Assembly (NCBI GenBank): GCA_001626925.1
Contig: LUOR01000038.1
Span: 16,697-80,696 of the forward strand
Direction of reading: 5' to 3'
Source: Moraxellaceae bacterium REDSEA-S32_B1
Lineage (GTDB): Bacteria > Pseudomonadota > Gammaproteobacteria > Pseudomonadales > Moraxellaceae
Length of the DNA: 64,000 nucleotides
Below, in pieces: positions 52,690 through 61,142 of this stretch; position 1 is the stretch's first letter, and every line of letters starts with the position of its first letter. The position numbers and the translations under genes are program-made. A model generated the notes under the pieces. That model saw only the letters and a list, made by a program, of their open reading frames with translations, did no database searches and had not been told where the DNA came from.

Positions 52690-54309
52690 ATGGTGCCACA
52701 TCTGACTCGACTTTTAGAACTATGGCGCATTGCGGCGCATTATCGTTTGGATACACTGATTCCTGCCGATGAATTGCCTGCAAAAGCACGCCCGATCGTC
52801 AAGTTGATTCGTGCCAATCCTGCGGCGTGGTCATCTCGTGAAAAGCGCAATCCACTGAAGTTAAAACAAGCCTTAGAGGATATGGGGCCACTTGCGATAA
52901 AGATGGGACAATTGCTCTCAACCCGTCGTGACTTGATTCCACCTGAGATTTTATCGCAACTGACTTTGTTGCAAGATCAAGTCAAACCCTTTGCGGTGGA
53001 TGTTGCCAAAGCCCGCATTAGCGATGCCTTTAAAGCCGATCTGAATACTTTATTCCAACGCTTCGACGAACAACCGCTGGCTGCAGCTTCAATTGCGCAA
53101 GTGCACACCGCAGCATTTCATGATGGACGTGAAGTAATCGTCAAGGTCACTCGCCCTGAGATTAACAAACAGATTTTACGTGATTTTGAGATTTTGACGT
53201 GGCTTGGTGGCTGGCTTGAGCAACGCCTTGAAGCAGCCCGTGCTTTACATATCAGTGAGATTATTCAAGAATATCGTGCGGTGATTTTGAACGAGCTGAA
53301 TCTGAGCATTGAGGCCGATAATACCCGTCGGATGCGGCATTACTTCACAGGCTCGAGCATGATGTATGTGCCTGATGTGTATATGGATAGTACCGATGTG
53401 ATGGTCGCTGAACGCATCACGGGTGTGCCAATTTCTGACACAGAGACCTTTGATCGACTCGGTATGGATCGTGCGGATTTGGCAGAAAAAGGTTTAACAA
53501 TTTTCTTCACACAAGTGTTTCGGGATAACTTTTTTCATGCCGATATGCACCCTGGCAATGTCTTTGTTGAAACTTTAAATCCACAAAACCCACGCTATAT
53601 TGCGCTCGACTGCGCCATCATGGGCGAACTGTCCAAAGCCGATCAAATGACCGTTGCTCGGATGCTCCTTGCGGTGATGAATAGCGACTTTATGCAATTG
53701 ATTCAGATCGTGCATCAAGCAGGTTGGATTCCGCCTGATACCGATCAAGATGGCTTAGCACGTGAGATGCGACGCACGGTTGGACCAATGGTCTCCAAGC
53801 CAATGGATCAGCTTGATTTTGCAGGGATTCTACTACAAATCATGGATATTGCACGCCGTTTCCGCTTAGAAATTCCACCGCAATTGATGCTACTGCTCAA
53901 AACTTTGGTGCATGTCGAAGGCTTGGGCACCGACCTCTATCCACAGCTCGATATTTGGAAGTTGGCAAAACCGATTTTGACCGAATGGGTTAAACAACAA
54001 ATGAATCCTGCTAAGAACCTCAAAGAACTTGGACAGCAAATCCCTGATCTGTTACTTGGTGCGCAGGATTTACCAAATCTATTGATCGACAGTGTTAATG
54101 GACTGAAAAATCAAGCAGTATGGCACGATCGTCAAATCCGTGAGTTGCAAACGCTACGATTACAAGTTGCGCAACAACAACGCCGTAATTGGATTTTTGG
54201 CAGTATTTTTATTTTTCTACTCAGCATTGCCATGATTACGCCGATTTTTATTGGCATCATTTTCTATATTTTGGCGGCACTGGTGGCGATTTGGCGAGCG
54301 ATAAATTAA
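52690..54309 (+). CDS. ubiB: Protein kinase-like ubiquinone biosynthesis factor UbiB
   Basis: An atypical ATPase of the ABC1/ADCK family needed for ubiquinone synthesis. From the ATG at 52690 (AGGA 11 nt upstream) it has 539 residues (E. coli 546). The KxGQ motif is in LAIKMGQLLSTRRDLIPPEI, the Ala-rich loop in PLAAASIAQVH, and the C-terminus has two membrane helices (about 495-537). A TTG three codons earlier is also open. Last gene of ubiE-ubiJ-ubiB. Confidence 0.95.
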   Translation: MVPHLTRLLELWRIAAHYRLDTLIPADELPAKARPIVKLIRANPAAWSSREKRNPLKLKQALEDMGPLAIKMGQLLSTRRDLIPPEILSQLTLLQDQVKPFAVDVAKARISDAFKADLNTLFQRFDEQPLAAASIAQVHTAAFHDGREVIVKVTRPEINKQILRDFEILTWLGGWLEQRLEAARALHISEIIQEYRAVILNELNLSIEADNTRRMRHYFTGSSMMYVPDVYMDSTDVMVAERITGVPISDTETFDRLGMDRADLAEKGLTIFFTQVFRDNFFHADMHPGNVFVETLNPQNPRYIALDCAIMGELSKADQMTVARMLLAVMNSDFMQLIQIVHQAGWIPPDTDQDGLAREMRRTVGPMVSKPMDQLDFAGILLQIMDIARRFRLEIPPQLMLLLKTLVHVEGLGTDLYPQLDIWKLAKPILTEWVKQQMNPAKNLKELGQQIPDLLLGAQDLPNLLIDSVNGLKNQAVWHDRQIRELQTLRLQVAQQQRRNWIFGSIFIFLLSIAMITPIFIGIIFYILAALVAIWRAIN

Positions 54310-54342
54310 ACCGCTTTGATTACAGAGGCTGAATTAATTCGC

Positions 54343-54945
54343 TCAAGCACTTAAATCCATCATTTTCGTCACCACAGTTGCTAAGCGCTCACCTTGTGCA
54401 ACTGCCAAATGCTTTTCATCTCGAGAAATCGACTGATCATGACGTGGACCGCTGACATGACTGACACCGTATGGTGTGCCACCTGATTTGGTATTCGACA
54501 GCGCCGCTTCGCTATTTTTTAAACCCAGTAAGATCATACCGTGATGTAGTAGTGGCAAATACATACTCAGCAAAGTAGTTTCTTGACCACCGTGCATAGA
54601 ACCTGTCGCCGTAAATACACACGCAGGCTTGTCATGCAAAGCACCACTAAGCCATAGACTGGTGGTCTGATCCCAAAAATATTTCATCTGACTTGCCATA
54701 TTACCAAAGCGGGTTGGGCTACCTAATGCCAAACCTGCGCAATTTTGCAAATCATCTAAAGTGCAGTAGACATCACCTTGTTCAGGAATACTTGGTTCAG
54801 CTGTGGTGATGGCAGGAAATATTTCAGGAACGGTGCGGATTTTCACCTGCATGCCTTGGTTTTCGACACCTTGAGCAATCAAGTGTGCCATTTCACGTGT
54901 GCTACCATATTTACTATAATACAGCACTAAAACATAAGCTTGCAT
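54343..54945 (-). CDS. wrbA: NAD(P)H:quinone oxidoreductase, WrbA type
   Basis: An FMN flavodoxin-like quinone reductase, 200 residues (E. coli WrbA 198). The phosphate-binding loop is YYSKYGSTREMA. GSPTRFGNMASQMKYFWDQTTSLW and FTATGSMHGGQETTLLSMYLPLLHHGM are WrbA signatures. It is convergent with ubiB (33 bp between stops). It may keep quinones reduced and so fits beside ubiquinone genes, though the strand differs (inference). Paralogues in this family can have other substrates. Confidence 0.85.
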   Translation of the reverse strand: MQAYVLVLYYSKYGSTREMAHLIAQGVENQGMQVKIRTVPEIFPAITTAEPSIPEQGDVYCTLDDLQNCAGLALGSPTRFGNMASQMKYFWDQTTSLWLSGALHDKPACVFTATGSMHGGQETTLLSMYLPLLHHGMILLGLKNSEAALSNTKSGGTPYGVSHVSGPRHDQSISRDEKHLAVAQGERLATVVTKMMDLSA

Positions 54946-55118
54946 CGCAACATATTCCTAAAATTGATTGATGATCATCTTTTTCAGCATGATACGCAAT
55001 TTCCTCAGTATTTTGCAGTGTGTAATGTAATACGATGTAAATCATAATGTTTTTTAATGCAATGTGTTGTTTAATGCAAATAACCGATTTTCTGTGAACT
55101 TGTTAAGGATAGGTCTGC

Positions 55119-56384
55119 ATGTTAGATAAACTGAAAGCTTCAGGAATACTTGATCATAAATGGATACAGTTTATCCGTTTTGTCTTGTATCGTTTTGAAG
55201 CGGATCGTTGTCGAGAAAGTGCAGGTTCACTGACCTATACCACCTTGTTTGCCATTGTGCCGATGCTCACCGTATTCTTAGTGATCGTATCTTCTATCAA
55301 GGCTTTAGAGCCTGCACGACAGCAGATGCAGACGTGGATTTATAGCAACTTCCTACCCAAAACATCGATCGCATTTGATAAAGCCCTCAACGCCTTTACC
55401 GAAAATTCAAGCAACCTGACCATTATCGGTATTCTATTTTTATTCGTGACTACGGTGTTGATGCTGTCTAGTATTGAGCTTGCATTTAATCGGATTTGGA
55501 GAGTACGTCAGGCGCGTGGTGGGATTGTCGGCTTTATGCGCTATTGGACGATTATTTCTCTTGGTCCGATTATTTTGGGTACAGCTTTCGTCCTGTCTTC
55601 GACAGTTGCGTCGATGAATATTTTAAGCAACTCTGTCGCAGGCTATCAGTTTGATTTTGCCTATGTACTTTTATTTATTTCATTTACCTTGACCTGTTTA
55701 GGTTTTAGTTTGCTGTACTGGACGATTCCCAATCGTAGTGTGCCGATCAAGTCTGCGGTGATTGCAGGAATTTTTAGTGGTGTGGTATTCGAACTGCTGA
55801 AAAATTTATTCGGTTTTATCATGAGTAACTTTACCAGCTACCAGTTGGTCTACGGTGCATTTGCAGCATTACCTATTTTCTTATTGTGGATTTATACCTC
55901 GTGGATTGTGGTGTTACTTGGTGTACAGATTAGCTATGCCATCACGGCTTTTCATTCAGACAAGACGACTAAGCGCCATCCGATCTTAATGCTCCTCGAT
56001 GTCTTAGAACTTTTTCATCAAAAGCAAAAACGTGGTGGCACAGTATCCGATCGTGAAGCGATGGATATTCTTGGGCGTGGTGAGATTGGGAAATGGCCGT
56101 ACTTTATTGAATTATTGGAAAAACAAAACCTGATCACACGTACAGATAGCAACGAATACGTGTTGATCCGCAACCTTGAACAAGTCGATCTTTGGCAATT
56201 TGTGAAGAATCTACCATATGCACTACCACATCGTAGCGAGCTGAATGACAGCACGCCAAATGATCATGTCATGCAAATCGTAGGCTCAACTTTGGCGGAG
56301 TCCGATGCGTATTTGGCACAGAAGTTAGCGATTCCTTTAGCGACTATTTTCGACTCCAAAAACGCTTTGGATGATTCACTTTAA
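55119..56384 (+). CDS. YihY/BrkB-family inner membrane protein
   Basis: 421 residues with about six membrane helices in the first 280, then a cytoplasmic tail of about 140. FRFEADRCRESAGSLTYTTLFAIVPMLTVFL-type sequence near 25-55 and FNRIWRVRQARG are typical of YihY/BrkB. The tail (GGTVSDREAMDILGRGEIGKWPYFIELLEKQNLI) looks like a winged-helix-type fold, as in longer family members. The function is not established; the family was once misannotated as RNase BN. Confidence 0.85.
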   Translation: MLDKLKASGILDHKWIQFIRFVLYRFEADRCRESAGSLTYTTLFAIVPMLTVFLVIVSSIKALEPARQQMQTWIYSNFLPKTSIAFDKALNAFTENSSNLTIIGILFLFVTTVLMLSSIELAFNRIWRVRQARGGIVGFMRYWTIISLGPIILGTAFVLSSTVASMNILSNSVAGYQFDFAYVLLFISFTLTCLGFSLLYWTIPNRSVPIKSAVIAGIFSGVVFELLKNLFGFIMSNFTSYQLVYGAFAALPIFLLWIYTSWIVVLLGVQISYAITAFHSDKTTKRHPILMLLDVLELFHQKQKRGGTVSDREAMDILGRGEIGKWPYFIELLEKQNLITRTDSNEYVLIRNLEQVDLWQFVKNLPYALPHRSELNDSTPNDHVMQIVGSTLAESDAYLAQKLAIPLATIFDSKNALDDSL

Positions 56385-56410
56385 CTATCTTTAAGCATTA
56401 TTCTGAAATA

Positions 56411-56446
56411 AAAAAACCATCCAAATATCTAAACACGTGGATGGCT
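56411..56446 (-). terminator. Terminator between convergent yihY-type and FAH genes
   Basis: CCATCC/GGATGG (56417-56422 with 56439-56444) with a 16-nt loop, followed by seven T on the minus strand. Confidence 0.7.
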
Positions 56447-56462
56447 TTCCACTTTGTGCACA

Positions 56463-57095
56463 CTACTTACAAAACGTCGTCCACTGATGCACATCACCAT
56501 AGTTCAACGTCATCTCAAGCTGATCTTTGGCAGATAACGCACCGACACCAGCGGGTGTCCCTGTCATGATCACATCGCCAACCTCTAGGCGAAATACTTG
56601 ATTGATATCGACCAGTAAAGTCGCAATATCAAAAATCATATCTTGCGTATTGCCCTGCTGTTTCACCACGCCATTTTGCGCAAAGCGAAATGTCAAACGA
56701 TCTAAATCAATCGCAGGATCATAATCCACCCATTCTGCAAGTACGCATGAACCATCAAAGGCTTTGGCTCGCTCCCACGGTTGACCTTTATTTTTCAAAG
56801 TATTTTGCACATCACGCAAGGTCAAATCCAAGCCCAAAGTCACCGCACCGATCGCCGATAAAGCTTGCTCTTTATCGGTCACGTGTGAAAGTGGTTTTGC
56901 GATCTGCAAACATAGCTCACATTCAAAATGACATTCGCCCAAGTCGGTATTCCACACAATCCCATCTTGCAAAGTACGTAGACTACTTGGTGGCTTGAGG
57001 AATAACACAGGACTGTCAGGCACAGCATTACCGAGCTCTTTGGCATGATCGGCATAGTTGCGACCGACACAGATAATTTTTGAAGGGCTTTGCAT
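56463..57095 (-). CDS. Fumarylacetoacetate hydrolase-family protein
   Basis: 210 residues with the FAH fold. CVGRNYADHAKELGN at the N-terminus, the metal-binding FECELCLQI (Glu pair near 58-60) and DLTLRDVQ (Asp near 90) are clear, as is TGTPAGVGAL. The size and layout fit the short YcgM-like branch (acylpyruvate hydrolase or oxaloacetate-type decarboxylase). No catabolic cluster surrounds it, so the substrate is open. Confidence 0.85.
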   Translation of the reverse strand: MQSPSKIICVGRNYADHAKELGNAVPDSPVLFLKPPSSLRTLQDGIVWNTDLGECHFECELCLQIAKPLSHVTDKEQALSAIGAVTLGLDLTLRDVQNTLKNKGQPWERAKAFDGSCVLAEWVDYDPAIDLDRLTFRFAQNGVVKQQGNTQDMIFDIATLLVDINQVFRLEVGDVIMTGTPAGVGALSAKDQLEMTLNYGDVHQWTTFCK

Positions 57096-57170
57096 CAGAT
57101 GTCCTTAGGCTAAAGATTTTTAATAGAAGCGCTTTAAACTTGATAAGCCATAAATTTGAAAACTGACGAA

Positions 57171-57668
57171 TTAATGTTTACGGAAAGCTGATTCAAACAC
57201 ATCCTGCTTACCTGTTGCCTCAATTGCTGACTTCGACAATATGATCACCGTTTTATCTTTCAGCTCAATCACATAGCTGATTTTACCCTTGATCAGTCGC
57301 ACCACATCACTATAGGCAAAACGATGCTGTCGATCCGCTGCGATCAATACCGCCGAGTCTTGATACAAGTCGATGCCCTGCTCAACTTTACCATATTTAT
57401 AACGCTCGTACTGACGTGAAAACAGCTTCGGTAAGATCACAAATCGCATCAGCAATTGAAGCAATAAGAAAGAAAAACCCAAAATAATATACACCTGACC
57501 AATGCTTTGCCATCCGAGATAAAATCCCCATATGATAATCCCCACACTCAGTAGTGGTGTCAGATAGCGGGTAAATTTCTTTTTGCCAAATGTCGCCAAT
57601 GCAAAGCCTTCTTTGGACTCTTCCAAAGTCAGGTGATAACGGCAACTAAAACTCGCTTGTTCAGTCAT
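57171..57668 (-). CDS. YcxB-like membrane protein
   Basis: 165 residues with two membrane helices (about 34-51 and 57-77), then a soluble domain containing LYQDSAVLIAADRQHRFAYSDVVRLIKGKISYVIEL. This matches the YcxB-like C-terminal domain pattern. Function unknown. It lies 75 bp upstream of the FAH gene on the same strand and may share its transcript. Confidence 0.7.
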   Translation of the reverse strand: MTEQASFSCRYHLTLEESKEGFALATFGKKKFTRYLTPLLSVGIIIWGFYLGWQSIGQVYIILGFSFLLLQLLMRFVILPKLFSRQYERYKYGKVEQGIDLYQDSAVLIAADRQHRFAYSDVVRLIKGKISYVIELKDKTVIILSKSAIEATGKQDVFESAFRKH

Positions 57669-57902
57669 GATCGTAAATCATTAAAAAATGTCACCATACT
57701 TTAGCAAGGAAGTCTAGACAATACAAAAGCCAAAACAAATTTAACAACAACACTGCATTCGTCTACATTTTATGCATTATTCGCCGCATTGATTGTGATT
57801 TAATACATACTTACATTTCCCACATCTATCTTTCCAAATCTATGAAAGCTGATTTGTAGTAAAGATTTGCAGTAAAACAAAAAATGCGAACATGGAGTTC
57901 AT

Positions 57903-59255
57903 ATGCAAAGCAGTGATATGCCGAAATATATCCGCAAATATCTTATTTTCACTATTGCAGTGTTACCGCTGTGCACTTATGCCAAATTAGTCGATTGGCA
58001 AGACCCGACACCGAGCGCACTTGCGCCATTTAATAACAGCGCAAAACAAGTCGCAAACGTCGCCAATGATGATATTTTTATTTATAGCCATGTGCCTCAA
58101 GCGATCAAATATACCGATAAAGCAGGCTCACGTAGCTACAAAAGCGCACAATATAGCTCGGCTGCACTCGTGGTTAATGCCACACCTAAACAAGTGTATA
58201 ACACCCTAAAAAATTACTCAGGCTATGTCGGACTGTTTCCTACTTTAAAAAAAACTAAAGTCCTAGAAACCAATAAAGCAGATACTCAGGCTCAGGAAGA
58301 AATCAGCCAAGTGGAATACCGTGTTAGCGTACCAACGCCAATCAAAGTCTTGAATTTCAATGAAGATGTCACCTTACAGCACCACTTAACTAAAAACAGC
58401 ATGAGTTCCTTGATTATTGACTCACCTTTTCCGCATGGTATGGGCAAGTTTGAATGGTTCGCACTAGGTAACAACAAAACTTTGGTCACGCTCACCCATT
58501 GGAATGATCTCGATGTGACCAAAGGCTTTCTGATCACGACCCTACTCAAAGCCATGCCTGAGATCAAAACAGGGATTCCCTATAGTGCAAATACCTTTGC
58601 TTTGGAGGCTTTGAATGAAAAATTTAACGGCAAAGCCAAAGCGGTAAAACTCAGCGCAGGAAAAATGCCTGAAAAACTCACAACCTTGGCAGAATACAAG
58701 CACTTGGTACAACTGAGTAAAAAGACCAAACAACCAATTACCTTTGTTCATCGCCCTTATGCCGTACCATACAAACATGGCAAGGAAGATTTGCGCTTTA
58801 GTACCAGCTATCAATATTTCTCGGCAAAAAGCGAAAAATCAAAACAACTGCTTTCACCGAATGTCTTTAAAACCCTTTTTAGTAATCAGGTGAAAAGCGT
58901 CAAACTAATTCAAAATCAAGATCAATTGAAATCACAAGATGCGATCTATGATATTCGGGTCGGATTGGGTGTGATTAATATTCCATTTAGCTCACGGATT
59001 CGTTTTGTTGATCTTGCGGAGAATCAAGTCGATATGTATGCGGTGGGCGGTGACGTCAAGTTTATGAAATCACGCATGTCGGTCAAAGACTTTGGCTCAG
59101 GCTCAGTCTGGAAAATCACTGCTGCAGGTAAAATCGACGATGATGCGCCATTCTTACTCCGAGCAATGCGTAGCCTGCCTTATCATGATGTGTTGCCATC
59201 CGCTTCAATGGCAAGCGTGGTCAGTGCCAAAGCCGAAACAAAACTTGGACTGTAA
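57903..59255 (+). CDS. Exported protein with two SRPBCC/START-like domains
   Basis: 450 residues; GGAG lies 5 nt before the ATG. A hydrophobic segment (about 13-26, ending LCTYA) is a likely signal peptide. The region ALVVNATPKQVYNTLKNYSGYVGLFPTLKKTKVLE is typical of the polyketide-cyclase/START-like fold, and a second, weaker copy seems to follow from about 265. Such domains bind hydrophobic ligands. I cannot name a function, and no linked partner gene is present. Confidence 0.7.
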   Translation: MQSSDMPKYIRKYLIFTIAVLPLCTYAKLVDWQDPTPSALAPFNNSAKQVANVANDDIFIYSHVPQAIKYTDKAGSRSYKSAQYSSAALVVNATPKQVYNTLKNYSGYVGLFPTLKKTKVLETNKADTQAQEEISQVEYRVSVPTPIKVLNFNEDVTLQHHLTKNSMSSLIIDSPFPHGMGKFEWFALGNNKTLVTLTHWNDLDVTKGFLITTLLKAMPEIKTGIPYSANTFALEALNEKFNGKAKAVKLSAGKMPEKLTTLAEYKHLVQLSKKTKQPITFVHRPYAVPYKHGKEDLRFSTSYQYFSAKSEKSKQLLSPNVFKTLFSNQVKSVKLIQNQDQLKSQDAIYDIRVGLGVINIPFSSRIRFVDLAENQVDMYAVGGDVKFMKSRMSVKDFGSGSVWKITAAGKIDDDAPFLLRAMRSLPYHDVLPSASMASVVSAKAETKLGL

Positions 59256-59282
59256 ACGACTACAGTAATAAATTTTAGGCAC

Positions 59283-59313
59283 AAAAAAACCGCTCATCTT
59301 GTGATTGCGGTTT
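59283..59313 (-). terminator. Terminator after the first tRNA-Arg
   Basis: AAACCGC/GCGGTTT (59287-59293 with 59307-59313) followed by T-rich sequence on the minus strand. A near-copy lies at 60513-60543. Confidence 0.8.
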
Positions 59314-59381
59314 CATCGGCTTAATCTTTGATCAGTTTTGACTTGAAAGTCTTAATGTAAAAAACTGAACATTGAGATGAA

Positions 59382-59458
59382 TGGTGCGCTCAGAGAGATT
59401 CGAACTCCCGACCCCTTAGTTCGTAGCCAAGTGCTCTATCCAGCTGAGCTATGAGCGC
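59382..59458 (-). tRNA. tRNA-Arg (anticodon ACG), copy 1
   Basis: 77 nt with encoded CCA. Anticodon loop CTACGAA in the stem CTTGG/CTAAG gives ACG. Acceptor GCGCTCA pairs with TGAGCGC. ACG, once modified to ICG, reads CGU, CGC and CGA. Confidence 0.97.
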
Positions 59459-59576
59459 ATTAAGTGTGGGCATTATACGGATTTTTTCGAGTTTGCATAG
59501 CTTTATTCGAAGCTATCCATTTAAGTGCTCAATTCACATACAATCCATCATAACATGCCGATGATTAATTTCGCAC

Positions 59577-60383
59577 CTATTGCATCTGCTGTAAAAACTT
59601 TTCAATAGCTACCAGGACTTGCTGCGTTTGCTCTTGATGGGGAAAATGCCCACAGTTTGGTAAAACCTCCAATTGCTTTTCAACCTGTGCCATGTGGATA
59701 AAACGTCTAGGTTGTGCCAAAGTCGCATATTGATCGAGCTCACCATGAATCACCAAAATTGGCGACTGTATCCGAGCAAGATAAGCATCCAAATTCCACG
59801 TCGCAAACTTCGGATCAAGCCATGTTTCCGTCCACGCATCGAGCACCCACTGCGCTTTATCCCCATGATATTTTGCCAGTTTTGCAAGCATCTTGGGATC
59901 AGCAAAGAGTTGTTTTGCTTCACGAATACCATCTAAAGTGATCTGCTCGACTTGAGATTGTGCAGACATAGTGATCACCGCTCGACATTGTGAGGGAAAT
60001 TTCTCTGCGACAGCAACTGCCATTCCGCCACCGACGCTATGCCCCGCAACCACAAACTTCTGGATATTTAACGCTTGAACCAATGTAGTAAAAGTCGTTT
60101 TCGCTTCATCAATCACAAAATCTAAATCTAAAGGCTGATTCAACGCAGATGACTGTCCAAAACCCAAGCGATCATAGGCAATTACTTGTCGTTTGGTCTG
60201 CTCTGCCAAAAGCTCTGGGAAATTACGCCACTGCGCCACGCTACCCAAAGATTCATGAATCAATACAATAGGCGCAAGCTCAGCTTTGCAGTCTCCAGAT
60301 TGCCAGGACTTTGCAAAGACTCTGCCTTCTTGATCAGGGAGTCTTGGATCAGAAACTGGAATTTCAAATTCAGTAATGTTCAT
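59577..60383 (-). CDS. Alpha/beta hydrolase
   Basis: 268 residues with the nucleophile elbow GHSVGG (Ser near 117), oxyanion-region HESLGSVAQW, catalytic Asp in GELDQY near 219 and His in GHFPHQE near 246. No signal peptide. It resembles haloperoxidase/esterase-like members, but the substrate is open. It lies between two copies of a tRNA-Arg-plus-terminator block on the same strand. Confidence 0.85.
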   Translation of the reverse strand: MNITEFEIPVSDPRLPDQEGRVFAKSWQSGDCKAELAPIVLIHESLGSVAQWRNFPELLAEQTKRQVIAYDRLGFGQSSALNQPLDLDFVIDEAKTTFTTLVQALNIQKFVVAGHSVGGGMAVAVAEKFPSQCRAVITMSAQSQVEQITLDGIREAKQLFADPKMLAKLAKYHGDKAQWVLDAWTETWLDPKFATWNLDAYLARIQSPILVIHGELDQYATLAQPRRFIHMAQVEKQLEVLPNCGHFPHQEQTQQVLVAIEKFLQQMQ

Positions 60384-60512
60384 AATAAGCTTGATTCTTC
60401 ATGTTATGAAACATTTTGCATAGATTATCATCCTTTGAAAAGCTGGCTTTTTAGACGCTTCGGTCAACCATTTAAAACAATCTCTTGCTAATCACTTAAA
60501 AATTTTAAGCAC

Positions 60513-60543
60513 AAAAAAACCGCTCATCTTGCGATTGCGGTTT
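60513..60543 (-). terminator. Terminator after the tRNA-Ser/Arg/Arg cluster
   Basis: AAACCGC/GCGGTTT (60517-60523 with 60537-60543) followed by seven T on the minus strand. It resembles the one at 59283-59313. Confidence 0.82.
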
Positions 60544-60595
60544 AATCAGTTTCATCTTCGATCAGTTTCACTTAAAAATCTAAACATCAGATGAA

Positions 60596-60672
60596 TGGTG
60601 CGCTCAGAGAGATTCGAACTCCCGACCCCTTAGTTCGTAGCCAAGTGCTCTATCCAGCTGAGCTATGAGCGC
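60596..60672 (-). tRNA. tRNA-Arg (anticodon ACG), copy 2
   Basis: 77 nt, the same as copy 1 by eye, including encoded CCA. Confidence 0.97.
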
Positions 60673-60716
60673 ATTTCAGAATAATGTAGACAGACTTGAA
60701 TCAATGCAATGATTGA

Positions 60717-60793
60717 TGGTGCGCTCAGAGAGATTCGAACTCCCGACCCCTTAGTTCGTAGCCAAGTGCTCTATCCAGCTGAGCTATGAGCGC
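60717..60793 (-). tRNA. tRNA-Arg (anticodon ACG), copy 3
   Basis: 77 nt, the same as copies 1 and 2 by eye. It lies 44 bp upstream of copy 2 in the same transcript. Confidence 0.97.
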
Positions 60794-60822
60794 ATCAGGT
60801 CATGTTAAAAACATTATCTCGT

Positions 60823-60914
60823 TGGCGGTGAGAGAGGGATTCGAACCCTCGGTGAGCTATAAAACCCACACTTCCTTAGCAGGGAAGCACCTTCGGCCAC
60901 TCGGACATCTCACC
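60823..60914 (-). tRNA. tRNA-Ser (anticodon GCU)
   Basis: 92 nt with the long variable arm of serine tRNAs and encoded CCA. Anticodon loop CTGCTAA in the stem CTTCC/GGAAG gives GCT, reading AGC and AGU. First gene of the leftward tRNA cluster. Confidence 0.96.
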
Positions 60915-61142
60915 GTAACGAGGTCGCCATAATACAAACTAAATGCGCCCGCATCAAGTACTGCAATGCTTTTTTTTAAGTTTCAAGCACGGAAGCCGTG
61001 CCTTTTGCGCAATTAATCATCGCCAAACGATCAAATCATTTTGGTCATGATCTTGCAATCAAATTTCACACAAAGCGCAACAGACAATATGCTAAACTCT
61101 TGCTCGATATACAGATTTTGATGAGATGCGTGGGTATATATC

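Noticed and set aside
59693..59701. Perfect DnaA-box 9-mer inside the hydrolase gene
   Set aside because: An isolated match, about what chance allows; no cluster around it.
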